The notes below the pieces were generated by a model. The model made no database searches, was not told where the DNA came from, and saw nothing but the letters and a program-made list of their open reading frames with translations. A program made the translations under genes and the position numbers. Below are positions 23,052 to 31,817 of a DNA stretch of 46,313 nucleotides, one piece after another. Source of the DNA: a virus; IMG/VR virus record IMGVR_UViG_3300036799_000081, positions 1 to 46,313 of that record; one strand, given 5' to 3'. Within the stretch, counting starts at the first letter, position 1. Each line of letters starts with the position of its first letter.

Positions 23052-23563
23052 GGGTGAACGCCGTCCAACCTGTAATGCACGCCCTGCCGCAGATGGTGGA
23101 CGGTCGAGACACTGACACTGTATTCGGCGGCTATGACTTGGGCTGTTCGTTTGTCGGCGCGAATCGCATCGGCTTGTTCTCTGGTGAATTTCGCATAGCT
23201 GGCAGCGCTGCCGTAACGGACGGTTTTCATCGTCTTCCCGCAAGCCATCCCAGCTTTAGCCCCCTTCAGAGCTTTCCGCAGCGCCCACATGCGCCGCATA
23301 TTCTCGCCGTGCGTCACCGGCTCCAAATGCTTTGGATTGCAGCAAAGCTGATTGTGACAAAGGTGATCCACGTCATAGCCGTCCGCGACTGGCCCGTTCG
23401 TAAGCCGCCACGCGACGCGCTGCGCTTGCGCCTTCCAACCTTTCCGTGCGCCCTCTTCTCGGAAAGTCCCGTAGCCTTTGTGCGTTCCAGCGAGCCACGG
23501 CCAGCATTCGTCCGGCCCACAAATATCGACCTTCATCCAGAAGCGTTTGAACTCGTTCAACAT
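23003..23563 (-). CDS. HNH homing endonuclease
   Basis: 186 residues from ATG 23563 (a further in-frame ATG at 23587 is possible). CGPDECWPWLAGTHKGYG (15-32) and DVDHLCHNQLCCNPKHLEPV (64-83; D66, H67, N76, H79) form an HNH_3-type catalytic site. KFTREQADAIRADKRTAQVI followed by SVSVSTVHHL is a helix-turn-helix tail. It is antisense to the structural operon, fills the space between the GNAT gene and an internal virion gene, and its last residues read through the end of the GNAT gene. This placement is typical of an invading homing element. Confidence 0.85.
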   Translation of the reverse strand: MLNEFKRFWMKVDICGPDECWPWLAGTHKGYGTFREEGARKGWKAQAQRVAWRLTNGPVADGYDVDHLCHNQLCCNPKHLEPVTHGENMRRMWALRKALKGAKAGMACGKTMKTVRYGSAASYAKFTREQADAIRADKRTAQVIAAEYSVSVSTVHHLRQGVHYRLDGVHPQRLLPTIVPIGSKPA

Positions 23564-23606
23564 AGTGTGTTGATAGGAGACCAACATGGTCCTGTCAACC
23601 GGATAG

Positions 23607-23621
23607 TGGGAGGCTAATATC
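23607..23621 (+). promoter_or_regulatory. Shine-Dalgarno in front of an ATC codon
   Basis: TGGGAGG (23607-23613) is followed after 5 nt by ATC (23619-23621), in frame with the internal virion protein, whose residues would be (M)GGKNTPDNS. The frame is closed by TAG at 23604, and the next ATG is 50 codons downstream. It repeats the arrangement found before the tail fibre gene at 8136. Confidence 0.55.
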
Positions 23622-24611
23622 GGCGGAAAGAACACCCCAGACAACAGCGCCGTCGTCAACGAACAGGCGGCGCAAGCCGCCCAAGCAGCGCAAAAAGAAG
23701 CCGATCGCCAGGCCAGAATCAAGACGGGGCTGGCCAGCATCAAGGCGGCGTTTCACGGCGCGCCGACGATGACCACAAGCTCGACCCCTTTCGATTGGTC
23801 GAGCTTCGACGGCGCCAACGCGCCGGCGGGCTACACCGCGACCTACACTCCCGGAGCGACGACGACGAGGGGCGGAAACGCAATGCCCTCCGGCGGCCCC
23901 GGGCCGTCGGACGCCGCACCCGGCGGGGGCGGCGGCTCGTCGCAATACGCATCGCACGGGCTGACCGGGAACACCCCGACTTACGGGACGGCGGCCAGCG
24001 GCGGCGACGGCGGCTCGACCAGCGCCGGGGCGTGGGGGCTCCGGGACGCCAGCGGCAAGGTCTACGGCCCGGGCGACGCGCTCAACCTCGCCGCGTCCAC
24101 GCCGACCGGCGAGACGACCGGCGGCTTCGACGACGCTTTCTACAACAAGTATAAGCAGAACGTCCTCGACTACTACATGCCGCAGGTCGATAAACAGTAC
24201 AAGGACGCGAAAAACCAAGCGACCTACGGCCTGGCCCGCAGCGGCAACATCCGGTCGAGCGCCGCCAACACTCTGACCGCCGATCTCGCCAACCAGAACG
24301 ACATCAACACCGCCGGCGTCCGCAACCAGGCCGACACGGCGGCGGGGGATCTGCGCTCTCAGGTCGCCAACGAAGAGCAGAAAGCGACTTCCCAGCTTTA
24401 TGCGACGGAAGACCCGGAAGTCGCCGCCCAGCAGGCGCTCTCCGCCGTCCAGAACATCAGCTTGTCGCAACCGAACATGAGCCCGTTGAGCGCGCTGTTC
24501 AACGTCGCCTCGATCGGCGGCGCGAACGTCCTCAAAGGCTACAAGGGCCAGCAAAACCTGAACACGTTCAACAACGCGCTGCCGAAAGCCCGCTCGACCA
24601 ACGTCGTCTGA
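23619..24611 (+). CDS. internal virion / ejection protein (probable ATC start)
   Basis: 330 residues if started at ATC 23619; starting at ATG 23769 would give 280. The 5' extension GGKNTPDNSAVVNEQAAQAA with QKEADRQARIKTGL is helical, and I recall related podoviral virion proteins beginning MGGG-K, so I favour the upstream start. A Gly/Thr/Pro-rich linker is followed by AFYNKYKQNVLDYYMPQVDK with QYKDAKNQATYGLARSGN, a helical core segment characteristic of this protein group. It lies with the other internal protein genes, after the HNH insertion. Confidence 0.7.
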   Translation: MGGKNTPDNSAVVNEQAAQAAQAAQKEADRQARIKTGLASIKAAFHGAPTMTTSSTPFDWSSFDGANAPAGYTATYTPGATTTRGGNAMPSGGPGPSDAAPGGGGGSSQYASHGLTGNTPTYGTAASGGDGGSTSAGAWGLRDASGKVYGPGDALNLAASTPTGETTGGFDDAFYNKYKQNVLDYYMPQVDKQYKDAKNQATYGLARSGNIRSSAANTLTADLANQNDINTAGVRNQADTAAGDLRSQVANEEQKATSQLYATEDPEVAAQQALSAVQNISLSQPNMSPLSALFNVASIGGANVLKGYKGQQNLNTFNNALPKARSTNVV

Positions 24612-24651
24612 TAATTTTTTTTCTATCCCCGAACTTAATCACAGGTGTAAC

Positions 24652-25362
24652 TTGTGTGATCCAACCGTCTTAGCGATAGGCTCGACCGTCGCGGGTCTGG
24701 CTGGCAGCGCCGTGAGCGCCATCGGACAGTCCAACGCCGCCGACCAGCAGAAGAAAGCCTACGACGACTGGGCCGCGCAGCAGCACGCCAACCGCGTCGC
24801 CGCCGCCGCGAAAGACGAACAGGATCGCCAGCAGGCGAGCGCCGCCCAGCAGCAAGGGCTTCAGGATGTCGGCGCCGACAGCCAGAAGACCGCCCAGCAG
24901 CAGGAGCAGGACCGCCTGGGATCCTATCTGCAAGGCCAGAGTCCATCGTCCACGGAGAGCAACCCGAGCCCCGCGACGGCGGTGAGCGACGCGCGGCTAT
25001 CCGGCCAGCAGGGCGGCGACGCAACCTTCCAGAGCGATCTCTCGTCCAAGCTCGACCAGGCGAAAGCCGACTCGAAAAAGCGCATCGCGGCCTTGGCCGC
25101 CGTCGGCTCTTACGGCGGGAGCTTCGGCGGGCTCGACAACACCGTCAGCCAAGCGTTTCAGAAATCGGGCGGCGGCATCGACATGGCCAACGATTTCCGC
25201 AAGGGCGACCTGGCCGTCTACAACACCCAGCAAGCCGTCAGCCCGCTTCAGTACACCTACAGCCCGGGGCCGTTGCCCGCGCTGTCCGGCGCCGCGCTCC
25301 AGTCCGGCGCGCAGGGGCTCGGCCAGGGACTCGGCAAGATGCTCGCGGGCGGGGTGAAATAA
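24652..25362 (+). CDS. T7 gp14-like internal virion protein
   Basis: 236 residues from TTG, reading MCDPTVLAIGSTVAGLAGSA; the MC start followed by a small-residue hydrophobic helix resembles T7 gp14, which forms an outer-membrane pore during DNA ejection. The rest is Gln/Ala/Asp-rich and helical (SNAADQQKKAYDDWAAQQHA), then SYGGSFGGLDN and a Gly/Leu C-terminus. The ribosome binding site is weak (CAGGTG). A T8 run at 24614-24621 upstream has no stem and is probably not a terminator. The stop overlaps the next ATG by one base. Confidence 0.65.
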   Translation: MCDPTVLAIGSTVAGLAGSAVSAIGQSNAADQQKKAYDDWAAQQHANRVAAAAKDEQDRQQASAAQQQGLQDVGADSQKTAQQQEQDRLGSYLQGQSPSSTESNPSPATAVSDARLSGQQGGDATFQSDLSSKLDQAKADSKKRIAALAAVGSYGGSFGGLDNTVSQAFQKSGGGIDMANDFRKGDLAVYNTQQAVSPLQYTYSPGPLPALSGAALQSGAQGLGQGLGKMLAGGVK

Positions 25363-27374
25363 TGGCGACCATCGGCCTCAAGATCGCGCAGGACCCGAAC
25401 ACGTCGGACTCGCTTTCGCTCGCCGACACGCTGGCCAAGGGGATCTTCGGCGATCCCGAGGCGCAGATGAGGGCGAAGGCTCTCGCGTCTGAAGTCGGCG
25501 TCCGCATGGCGTCGCGCGACAAACTCATCGCCGACACCGGCTTCGTCAGCGCCAAGACCAAGACCGAGCAAGACGCCGAGGCTGCGAGACTGCGCGCCGG
25601 CCCGCTGGTCGGCGAGGCGGGAGCCGCCGCCGTCCCGGCGATCGTCGATGCTAACGACGCCCACGCGGTGGCGGTCCATAACGCCTTGGTGGAGCGAGAA
25701 CGGGCGTTGGGCCCGGTCCTCGTCCTTGGCGACAACCCAAACGCGGTCGCCGAGGGCGTCAACAAGAATTATGGCGGCGCGATCCTGAGCGCGGCGACGA
25801 GCAATCCCGCCATCGTCTCCGGCGACGCGCTGCGCATCGCCGGCGGGCTGGCCACCGGCTCCGCGCCGACCACGTCCACCGTCTGGAGCGCGGGCGACAC
25901 GTCCGGCGTCGACGCGGCGGCGCGGCAGAAAATCATCGAGGAAAGCGCGCCCAAGCCGTTCCAGCCCAAGGATGTCACCTATCGTGGCCAGCCGGGGATC
26001 GTGCGCTTGGACGCCGCCGGCAACCCGGTTTACACCGGCGCGGCGGGCACTCAGACAACGCCCGAGAAACCCAATCTTGTGGACCTGCCGGGAGGCGGCA
26101 AGGGGACGTTGATCTTCGACGCGCAGGGCAACCCCGCCGGCGTCCAAACGCTCCCCGGCGCGGAGAGCCGTCCGGAGAAGCAAGAGATCGTGGACCTGCC
26201 GAACGGCGGCAAGGGCGCGGTGATCCGCGACGCTCAGGGCAACATTCTGGGAACGATCCCCATCCCCGGCGCTGGCGCGGTCACGAAACTCGTCACCGTC
26301 GGCAAGGACACGGCGCAGCAGAACCCCGACGGCTCGCTCACGACCCCCACGGTGCAAGGCCGTCCGGCCGAGCCGCCGCCGTCGGTCTTCGGCGGGAACT
26401 CGACTACGGACGAGGCGCTGAACTTCACCACCGGGCTCGGCGTCAAGATGCAGGACACGACCTACAAGCCGACTTATCAGGAGGCCGCGACTTACGCGTC
26501 CGCCTACAACCACCTGTACGAGCAACCGAAGCCGCAGGAGTTCAAGCGAGCGGACGGCTCGACGGGCATCAATTGGGTTAATTCGCCGCCCCCCGCCGGC
26601 TCGCTCACTCCCGCTCAAGTTTTTGCGCGTCTCACCGGGCAGCCGACGCCTGTCCAGACGCCTCCGGTCCAGACGCCTCCGGTCCAGACGCCTCCGGTCC
26701 AGACGCCTCCGGTCCAGACGCCTCCGGTCCAGACGCCTCCGGTCGTCGAGGGACCGAGAGGGACTGTCGTCACTCAAGACTTGACCGGTCCAACGCCGAG
26801 AACGTCGCTCACCGCCGAGCAGGAGAAGGCGCAAGGCTATTTGACGATGGGCCACGAGGCGAACGCCATCCTGTCGAAACTGACCCCGAAGACCGTGCCG
26901 TCCGGCTGGGACATCGGCAAAGCGCAGTACGCCAGCTCGCCGGGGCTGACCAATTCGCTGGTCGGCTGGGCCACCAGCGACGCCGCCAAGAAATACAACG
27001 GCGCGGCGAAAGCCTTCGTCGAAGCCTACGCCCGTCCAGCGACCGGCGCGACGATCTCGCCCGCCGACTACCAGAACTTCTACGGCGCGATGATCCCGTT
27101 GCCGACCGACCCGCAGAGCGAATTCGACCGTAAGGCGAGATTGCGCGCCGATCTTGAACAGGTGTGGGCGAACGGCAGCGGCTTCCCCGACGAAGCCTCG
27201 CGCGACGCCTGGTTCGCCAAGCACGGGGTGGCGCGAACCAAGACCGACGCCGCGCCGCCCCGAACCGACGGCGGCGACGCCGCGCCGCCCAAAGCGCCGC
27301 AGACGATGAAAGACGCCTGGTCGCACATGTCCAAAGACGCCAAAGCCAGGGCGGTCCAGAGGTACGGCCAATGA
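25362..27374 (+). CDS. large internal virion / ejection protein (putative)
   Basis: 670 residues. The N-terminus (PNTSDSLSLADTLAKGIFGD) is helical; residues 200-310 carry two copies of a beta repeat (NLVDLPGGGKGTLIFDAQGN and EIVDLPNGGKGAVIRDAQGN). A Pro-rich spacer with six PVQTP units (about 430-461) separates this from a helical C-terminal half. No enzymatic motif is seen. Position among gp14-like and lysin genes and the elongated, repetitive make-up fit a protein packed in the head and injected with DNA. It overlaps the next gene by ATGA. Confidence 0.55.
   Translation: MATIGLKIAQDPNTSDSLSLADTLAKGIFGDPEAQMRAKALASEVGVRMASRDKLIADTGFVSAKTKTEQDAEAARLRAGPLVGEAGAAAVPAIVDANDAHAVAVHNALVERERALGPVLVLGDNPNAVAEGVNKNYGGAILSAATSNPAIVSGDALRIAGGLATGSAPTTSTVWSAGDTSGVDAAARQKIIEESAPKPFQPKDVTYRGQPGIVRLDAAGNPVYTGAAGTQTTPEKPNLVDLPGGGKGTLIFDAQGNPAGVQTLPGAESRPEKQEIVDLPNGGKGAVIRDAQGNILGTIPIPGAGAVTKLVTVGKDTAQQNPDGSLTTPTVQGRPAEPPPSVFGGNSTTDEALNFTTGLGVKMQDTTYKPTYQEAATYASAYNHLYEQPKPQEFKRADGSTGINWVNSPPPAGSLTPAQVFARLTGQPTPVQTPPVQTPPVQTPPVQTPPVQTPPVQTPPVVEGPRGTVVTQDLTGPTPRTSLTAEQEKAQGYLTMGHEANAILSKLTPKTVPSGWDIGKAQYASSPGLTNSLVGWATSDAAKKYNGAAKAFVEAYARPATGATISPADYQNFYGAMIPLPTDPQSEFDRKARLRADLEQVWANGSGFPDEASRDAWFAKHGVARTKTDAAPPRTDGGDAAPPKAPQTMKDAWSHMSKDAKARAVQRYGQ
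26652..26741 (+). repeat. 15-bp in-frame tandem repeat, six copies (PVQTP)
   Basis: GTCCAGACGCCTCCG is repeated six times without change, coding for a Val-Gln-Thr-Pro-Pro linker. Perfect conservation including third codon positions suggests recent slippage expansion, so the copy number may differ between close relatives. Confidence 0.9.
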
Positions 27375-29560
27375 CCGCCGACGAACAGGAAGCCCAAGAC
27401 ATCCTGGACGCGCAGGAGGCGAAGGACATCGCTGACGCGCAGGCGGCGAAAGCCGCCGGCAAGGCCCCCGTTGCGTTCAGCCCGGACGAGATCGCGAACG
27501 ACACCAGCGGGGCCGACACGTCGGACCCTTACGGCGTCGGCGCGCTGAAGAGCTTCGCCAAGGGCGCTGGACGGGGACTGGCCAGCCTTCCGGAGCCGAG
27601 CGATGTCGTCACCGCGATCTCGAACATCCCCAAGCGTTTGAAGAACGACTACCAAGCCAAGATCAATCCTGCTGTCGCCGGACCCGAAGGTTGGAGCAGC
27701 CCGCCGCCGTTGCCGGTCGAGCTGAACACGAACCCCTACTCGCTGCACATCGCCGACAACTACAATCGAGACGTTCCCGCCGACCCCAATCACCCGTGGG
27801 CGGAAGCGATAGGCCAGACGGCTGGCCCTATCGCGGTCGAAGCAGCGCTGACGGGCGGGGCTTCGCTCGCCGCCGCGCCCGAACAGATCACGGCGTCGAC
27901 GCTGGCCAGAACCGCGCTCAAAAGCGCGGGCGGCGCGGCTGTCACCACCGGGGGGACAATGGCGGGCGGCAAGACCGGAGAGCTTGCCGATCAAGCTCTG
28001 GGCGGCGGCGGAGAGGTTGGAAATCTCGTCGGCTCGGTGGTCGGGGGAGGACTTCCGGGCGTCGTGACGCAAGCGGGCTGGAAGGGCTTCAGCAAGGCTC
28101 TCACCGAAGAAGACAGCCTAGCCCGTTACAACGAAGCCGTCCGCGCCGGGGTCGATCCTTCGTTGCCGCTGGTCGGCAGCAAGCGCGCCGGCCAGTGGGA
28201 GGACGCGACTTTGAACTGGCCGCTGGGCGGCGGTCCAGCCTTGCGGTCCCGGCTCAACCAGCACGGACAAATCGACACGGCGGCGCGGGAAGTCGCCGCC
28301 GACCTGCGCGGCGAACCCAACGCCGGCAACATCAACGACGCTTCAATGGGGGACAAGCTTCGCGCCGCCGCCGAAACGGCCGATCGGAACGCGAAGGCTG
28401 CGCAGGACGCCAGGCTCAACCCCCTCGCCGAGCAGACTGGACGGGACCTGCCTATCGACCAGACGACGCAACTCGAACAGATGGACCTGATCCGGCGCGG
28501 CTCGCAGCCGCGTAACCGGGGGGCCGTCCAAAACGCCATCGACAACACCAACAGTTCGCGCTTCGACCCCGAGAACCCGCCCAAGATCGTGGACCCGGCG
28601 CTCGAAGCGCAACTCCAGATGAAGGTCAACCAAGCCAAGCGCAGGCTTCAGGGCGCAAACAGCGCCGAGAACGCCAAAGCCGCGCAGGACGAGCTTGACT
28701 CGCTTCAGACGCAACAAGCCGCGAACCGGGGTCAGACTTATCAGGAAGTGTCGGACGACCGCTCCGACATCGGCAGGCGCATCGAGGGACAAGTCCCGTT
28801 GACCGCGCGCCAGACCATCTCGACCAAAAAGACGTTGACCGACAGCATGAAAAACGCGGCGGCGTTGGCGGGCGTAAGCCCCGAAGAGTTCGACGCCGCC
28901 TACCGCGATTACGGTTTTATCGCCGGCCAGCGGCGCAAGGGAATTCAACCCCTGCTTGAGAAAAACACCCCCGGGCAGGGCGAAGCCTACACCAAGATGT
29001 TCGGCGGGACATCCCGCTCCAACATAGACCGCATCAAGGCTTTCGACACTTTCGCGCCAGACGAAACCCGCAACGTCATGGCCGACGAACTGGAGAGGCG
29101 CTTGCGCGGGGTCAACGCGGGCGGGCCGCCGAACCCCGAAGGCGTCGGCCCGACCATTAAGAGCGCGCCGGACTGGTGGCAAAAGGCCCCCGACGCGACG
29201 AAAGAGATCATGGGCGGTCCAGCCGGCGAGTTCGACCAGAGTCGGCTCGCCGCGCTCCTGAAGACGATGGAGGCTGACGCGCGCCGGACCAACCGCAGCG
29301 CCCCCGGCAAGAGCGGCAACACGTCGGCCAGCGGAAGTCGAGCGTTTTTCTCGTCTGCGCTTTTGGGGACCCCCAACTTCGCCGCCAACCTCACCGGACG
29401 GGCGCTCACCAACCCGAATTTCACCCGGCGCGTCATCGCCGCGCGAAACCAGTCTTACCTGCGCAACCTGAGCTTGGCGCGCATCCTCGCCAGCGCCGCC
29501 GGACGGCCTTCCGTCTCCTATCCCAACTCCTACCCCGACGACGAGGAAGGCGCGCGCTAA
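27371..29560 (+). CDS. large internal virion / ejection protein (putative)
   Basis: 729 residues. The N-terminus is Ala/Asp/Glu-rich and coiled (EAQDILDAQEAKDIADAQAA). A Gly/Ala-rich hydrophobic stretch (about 150-240: TAGPIAVEAALTGGASLAAA; GGEVGNLVGSVVGGGLPGVV) could insert in a membrane, as seen in podoviral ejection proteins such as P22 gp16. A long charged helical half follows (NQAKRRLQGANSAENAKAAQ), then a basic C-terminus (FTRRVIAARNQSYLRNLSLA). The family is not firmly identified; the assignment rests on composition and neighbours. Confidence 0.55.
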   Translation: MTADEQEAQDILDAQEAKDIADAQAAKAAGKAPVAFSPDEIANDTSGADTSDPYGVGALKSFAKGAGRGLASLPEPSDVVTAISNIPKRLKNDYQAKINPAVAGPEGWSSPPPLPVELNTNPYSLHIADNYNRDVPADPNHPWAEAIGQTAGPIAVEAALTGGASLAAAPEQITASTLARTALKSAGGAAVTTGGTMAGGKTGELADQALGGGGEVGNLVGSVVGGGLPGVVTQAGWKGFSKALTEEDSLARYNEAVRAGVDPSLPLVGSKRAGQWEDATLNWPLGGGPALRSRLNQHGQIDTAAREVAADLRGEPNAGNINDASMGDKLRAAAETADRNAKAAQDARLNPLAEQTGRDLPIDQTTQLEQMDLIRRGSQPRNRGAVQNAIDNTNSSRFDPENPPKIVDPALEAQLQMKVNQAKRRLQGANSAENAKAAQDELDSLQTQQAANRGQTYQEVSDDRSDIGRRIEGQVPLTARQTISTKKTLTDSMKNAAALAGVSPEEFDAAYRDYGFIAGQRRKGIQPLLEKNTPGQGEAYTKMFGGTSRSNIDRIKAFDTFAPDETRNVMADELERRLRGVNAGGPPNPEGVGPTIKSAPDWWQKAPDATKEIMGGPAGEFDQSRLAALLKTMEADARRTNRSAPGKSGNTSASGSRAFFSSALLGTPNFAANLTGRALTNPNFTRRVIAARNQSYLRNLSLARILASAAGRPSVSYPNSYPDDEEGAR

Positions 29561-29561
29561 A

Positions 29562-30647
29562 ATGCCCGTCAACCTCAACGGCATGGACCCGAGAGTTCTC
29601 GCCGCCCTGAAAAGAATTCAGGACGAGGCCCGCGCGCGAGGCATCGAGACGGACGTGATCTCGGGCGCGCGCTCGCTCGAAGACCAGAAACAGCTCTACG
29701 CCAACTGGCTGGCGGGCCGGAACCACCAGCCTCTCCCGTTCCCCGAGCGCGGCGCGGTGCCGCTCGCCGCCGTCCCCGGAACCTCCGAGCACGAGAAAGG
29801 CTTCGCCTTCGATCTGCAAGCCTCCGACCCGTCGAGGCAGAATGAGCTTCGGGGCCTCGCGCCCAGCGTCGGGTTGAAGACGATCGGGTCGAGCGATCCG
29901 AACCATTTCGAGCTTGCCGGCGGCGGCCGGCCGTCCCGTCCAGCCACCGGCATGGCGACCCCGAAGTCGGACTTTCTCGCCGCGCTCCAGCACTTCGAGA
30001 GCGGCGGCAAGAACGTCCCCAACACCCACCAGGGCACGTCCAGCGGGCAGGCGCAGGGCTTCAACCAGATCACCACGGGAACATGGAGCGAGTTCGGCGG
30101 GACGAAATTCGCGCCCGACGCGCTGCACGCCACCAAAGAACAGCAAGACGCGATCGCGTCGAGCATTCCGCTCAAGCGATGGGCCCCTGAGACGCTGAAC
30201 TATCTCCGGGGCCAGGGCTTCAAGCTCGATCCGGGCAAGACGCTGGGCGAGAACATCGCGATGAACGGCGGCGCCGTCCCGTCCGGCGGGCCAGCCGTGG
30301 CGAGCGCGGCCGGTGCAGGCGACGAAGACTGGCAGAGCCTGTTGGGCGTGCCGGAAGACCCCGGCGACATCAATCTGGGCTCGATGTTGAGCGACGCCGT
30401 CGCGCCCGCGTCCGCGCCCAGAGCGCCGTCCAGCGCTCTGTCGCCGATCGAGCCTGAACCGCAGATCGATCAATCCTACGCGCTCGCCGCGCCCCCCGTG
30501 CAGGAACTCGGGCAACGCTACGAGCAAGGCAAGGCGACGCGCAAGCTGTCGCCCTTGGGTCGATTGTTTTCCCTGCCGACAATCGGGCCGCAGCAGGTTA
30601 AACCGACGGCTGGCCCGCCGCCGTACACGGATTTGGGAGTTGGATGA
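29562..30647 (+). CDS. virion-associated lysin: M15 peptidase plus lytic transglycosylase
   Basis: 361 residues with two wall-degrading domains. Residues 1-120 form an M15/VanY-type peptidase: ISGARSLEDQKQLYANW, the zinc ligands in SEHEKGFAFD (H77, D84) and DPNHFEL (H115). Residues 135-225 resemble an SLT transglycosylase: HFESGG (E146) and GQAQGFNQITTGTW. The C-terminus is Pro/Ala-rich with a basic tail. It sits among ejection proteins, not in the lysis cassette, so it probably opens peptidoglycan locally during DNA entry. The combination of both activities in one chain is inferred from motifs only. Confidence 0.75.
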   Translation: MPVNLNGMDPRVLAALKRIQDEARARGIETDVISGARSLEDQKQLYANWLAGRNHQPLPFPERGAVPLAAVPGTSEHEKGFAFDLQASDPSRQNELRGLAPSVGLKTIGSSDPNHFELAGGGRPSRPATGMATPKSDFLAALQHFESGGKNVPNTHQGTSSGQAQGFNQITTGTWSEFGGTKFAPDALHATKEQQDAIASSIPLKRWAPETLNYLRGQGFKLDPGKTLGENIAMNGGAVPSGGPAVASAAGAGDEDWQSLLGVPEDPGDINLGSMLSDAVAPASAPRAPSSALSPIEPEPQIDQSYALAAPPVQELGQRYEQGKATRKLSPLGRLFSLPTIGPQQVKPTAGPPPYTDLGVG

Positions 30648-31444
30648 TGGCTATGACTCGCGCCTCGCGCAACATCGGGCTCCGCACGTTCTACGACCCG
30701 TTGAACCCGCCAGACCCAAGAGCGAACCCCTCTACGAACCGTCCGGAAATCCCCGGTTCCTCCACAAACTTCGTTCGTCCGGAAGTCCCACTTCCGGTTT
30801 ACGAGCCGGGTGGCGGCGAAGTCGCGCTTTCCGGCCAGCGGGGAGGGGCTGAAATCACGACGCCTTTGGCCCCGTGGGATAACGCCATGCCAGGCCCGAA
30901 CAGCGGTCCGGGCGGAATCGGCGGCGATTTCCGCTACCCCACGCAGCAGGTGGACGAGAGGTTGCTTCCAGCGCCTGCCGCTGCGCCAGCGGGGCGTCCA
31001 GGCGGGCTCGGGACCGTCCTGTCCAGAGCCGTCGTCCCGGCGGCGTCGCGCGCAGCTCCGGCCGCAACCGCCGCAGCTCCGGCGGCCGCGCCCCAATCGA
31101 GCCTGTTCACCGGGATCGACCGTCAGAACTCCGGCCCCAACGACAGGTTCAGGGGCGGCGGCACGGCGCTCGATCTCTCGGGCCTCCTGGGCGGGCTGTT
31201 CGGCGGAAGGGGCGCGGCTCCTTCGCCTGCGCCTCCACCCCCGCCGGCGCGCGGGGCCGCCGCTCCCGCCGCTGGACCGGGCGGCGGCGTGGACATGACC
31301 GGGATCGCCTTCGACCAGAACGGCAATCCGACATGGAACGGGATTGACGCCGGCGTCCTGACCGTCCCCGGCCGACAGCAACAGGATCCGACGCAACTGG
31401 CTGGCGCGGTCGGCAAACCGGGATGGTGGAAAGCTTTGAGGTAG
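30644..31444 (+). CDS. Pro/Ala-rich hypothetical virion protein
   Basis: 266 residues beginning inside the stop of the lysin gene (ATGA). The composition is Pro, Ala, Gly and Arg-rich and mostly disordered; LDLSGLLGGLFGGRG is a short hydrophobic patch and VDMTGIAFDQNGNPTWNGID a possible beta hairpin near the end. No family is recognised. It is the first of three small genes that close the structural operon. Confidence 0.6.
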   Translation: MMAMTRASRNIGLRTFYDPLNPPDPRANPSTNRPEIPGSSTNFVRPEVPLPVYEPGGGEVALSGQRGGAEITTPLAPWDNAMPGPNSGPGGIGGDFRYPTQQVDERLLPAPAAAPAGRPGGLGTVLSRAVVPAASRAAPAATAAAPAAAPQSSLFTGIDRQNSGPNDRFRGGGTALDLSGLLGGLFGGRGAAPSPAPPPPPARGAAAPAAGPGGGVDMTGIAFDQNGNPTWNGIDAGVLTVPGRQQQDPTQLAGAVGKPGWWKALR

Positions 31445-31445
31445 T

Positions 31446-31568
31446 TTGGACGACGAGCTTGAGCCCTATCGTCCGCTTCATCCTTTCCGCGAAGGGTTCA
31501 CGATGGGCGTGTGCCTCACGTTAGGCGTCGAGCTGGCGGTCTGGTTGTTGATGAGGACGTTCGGATGA
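31446..31568 (+). CDS. tiny membrane protein
   Basis: 40 residues from TTG, directly after the previous stop: a polar N-terminus (MDDELEPYRPLHPFREGFT) and one hydrophobic helix (GVCLTLGVELAVWLLMRTF). It has a clean stop and fits the gap between two genes, but there is no strong ribosome binding site, so it is uncertain. Confidence 0.45.
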   Translation: MDDELEPYRPLHPFREGFTMGVCLTLGVELAVWLLMRTFG

Positions 31569-31583
31569 TTGGGAGTCTGACAG

Positions 31584-31817
31584 ATGGCTAAAAACCCCGT
31601 CGCATCCATGCTGGCGCAAGCCGTGGCCCCGGGAGTGGTGCAAGCCCCTCCGGGCAAGATCGGAGCCAAGCCCAAAGCCGTAGCGCCGCCCAAGGGCGTG
31701 CAGAAGACCGCCCCTGGCGGGCCGCTGCCCGGAAAGGCCCCGCCCCCGCCCCTGAAGCCCGGAAAGGGATTTGGCGGTCGTCCGGCCCCGAAGAGTTTCG
31801 GCAAGGGCGCGACTTAG
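31584..31817 (+). CDS. small basic Pro/Lys-rich protein
   Basis: 77 residues. After a short helical start (MAKNPVASMLAQAVAPGVVQ) the chain is Pro/Gly/Lys-rich (PPGKIGAKPKAVAPPKG; KPGKGFGGRPAPKSFGKG) and basic, probably disordered and nucleic-acid-binding. It is the last plus-strand gene of the virion operon and its end overlaps by 4 bp the end of the convergent HTH gene. No family is recognised. Confidence 0.6.
   Translation: MAKNPVASMLAQAVAPGVVQAPPGKIGAKPKAVAPPKGVQKTAPGGPLPGKAPPPPLKPGKGFGGRPAPKSFGKGAT

Noticed and set aside
24612-24651. Terminator at the T8 run after the internal virion gene
   Set aside because: No stable stem precedes the T run, and the next gene of the same operon follows 40 bp downstream.
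25257-27371. 704-residue open frame antisense to the ejection protein gene
   Set aside because: It contains the complement of the PVQTP repeat as a DRRRL repeat and has shadow-like composition; the plus-strand gene is coupled to its neighbours.
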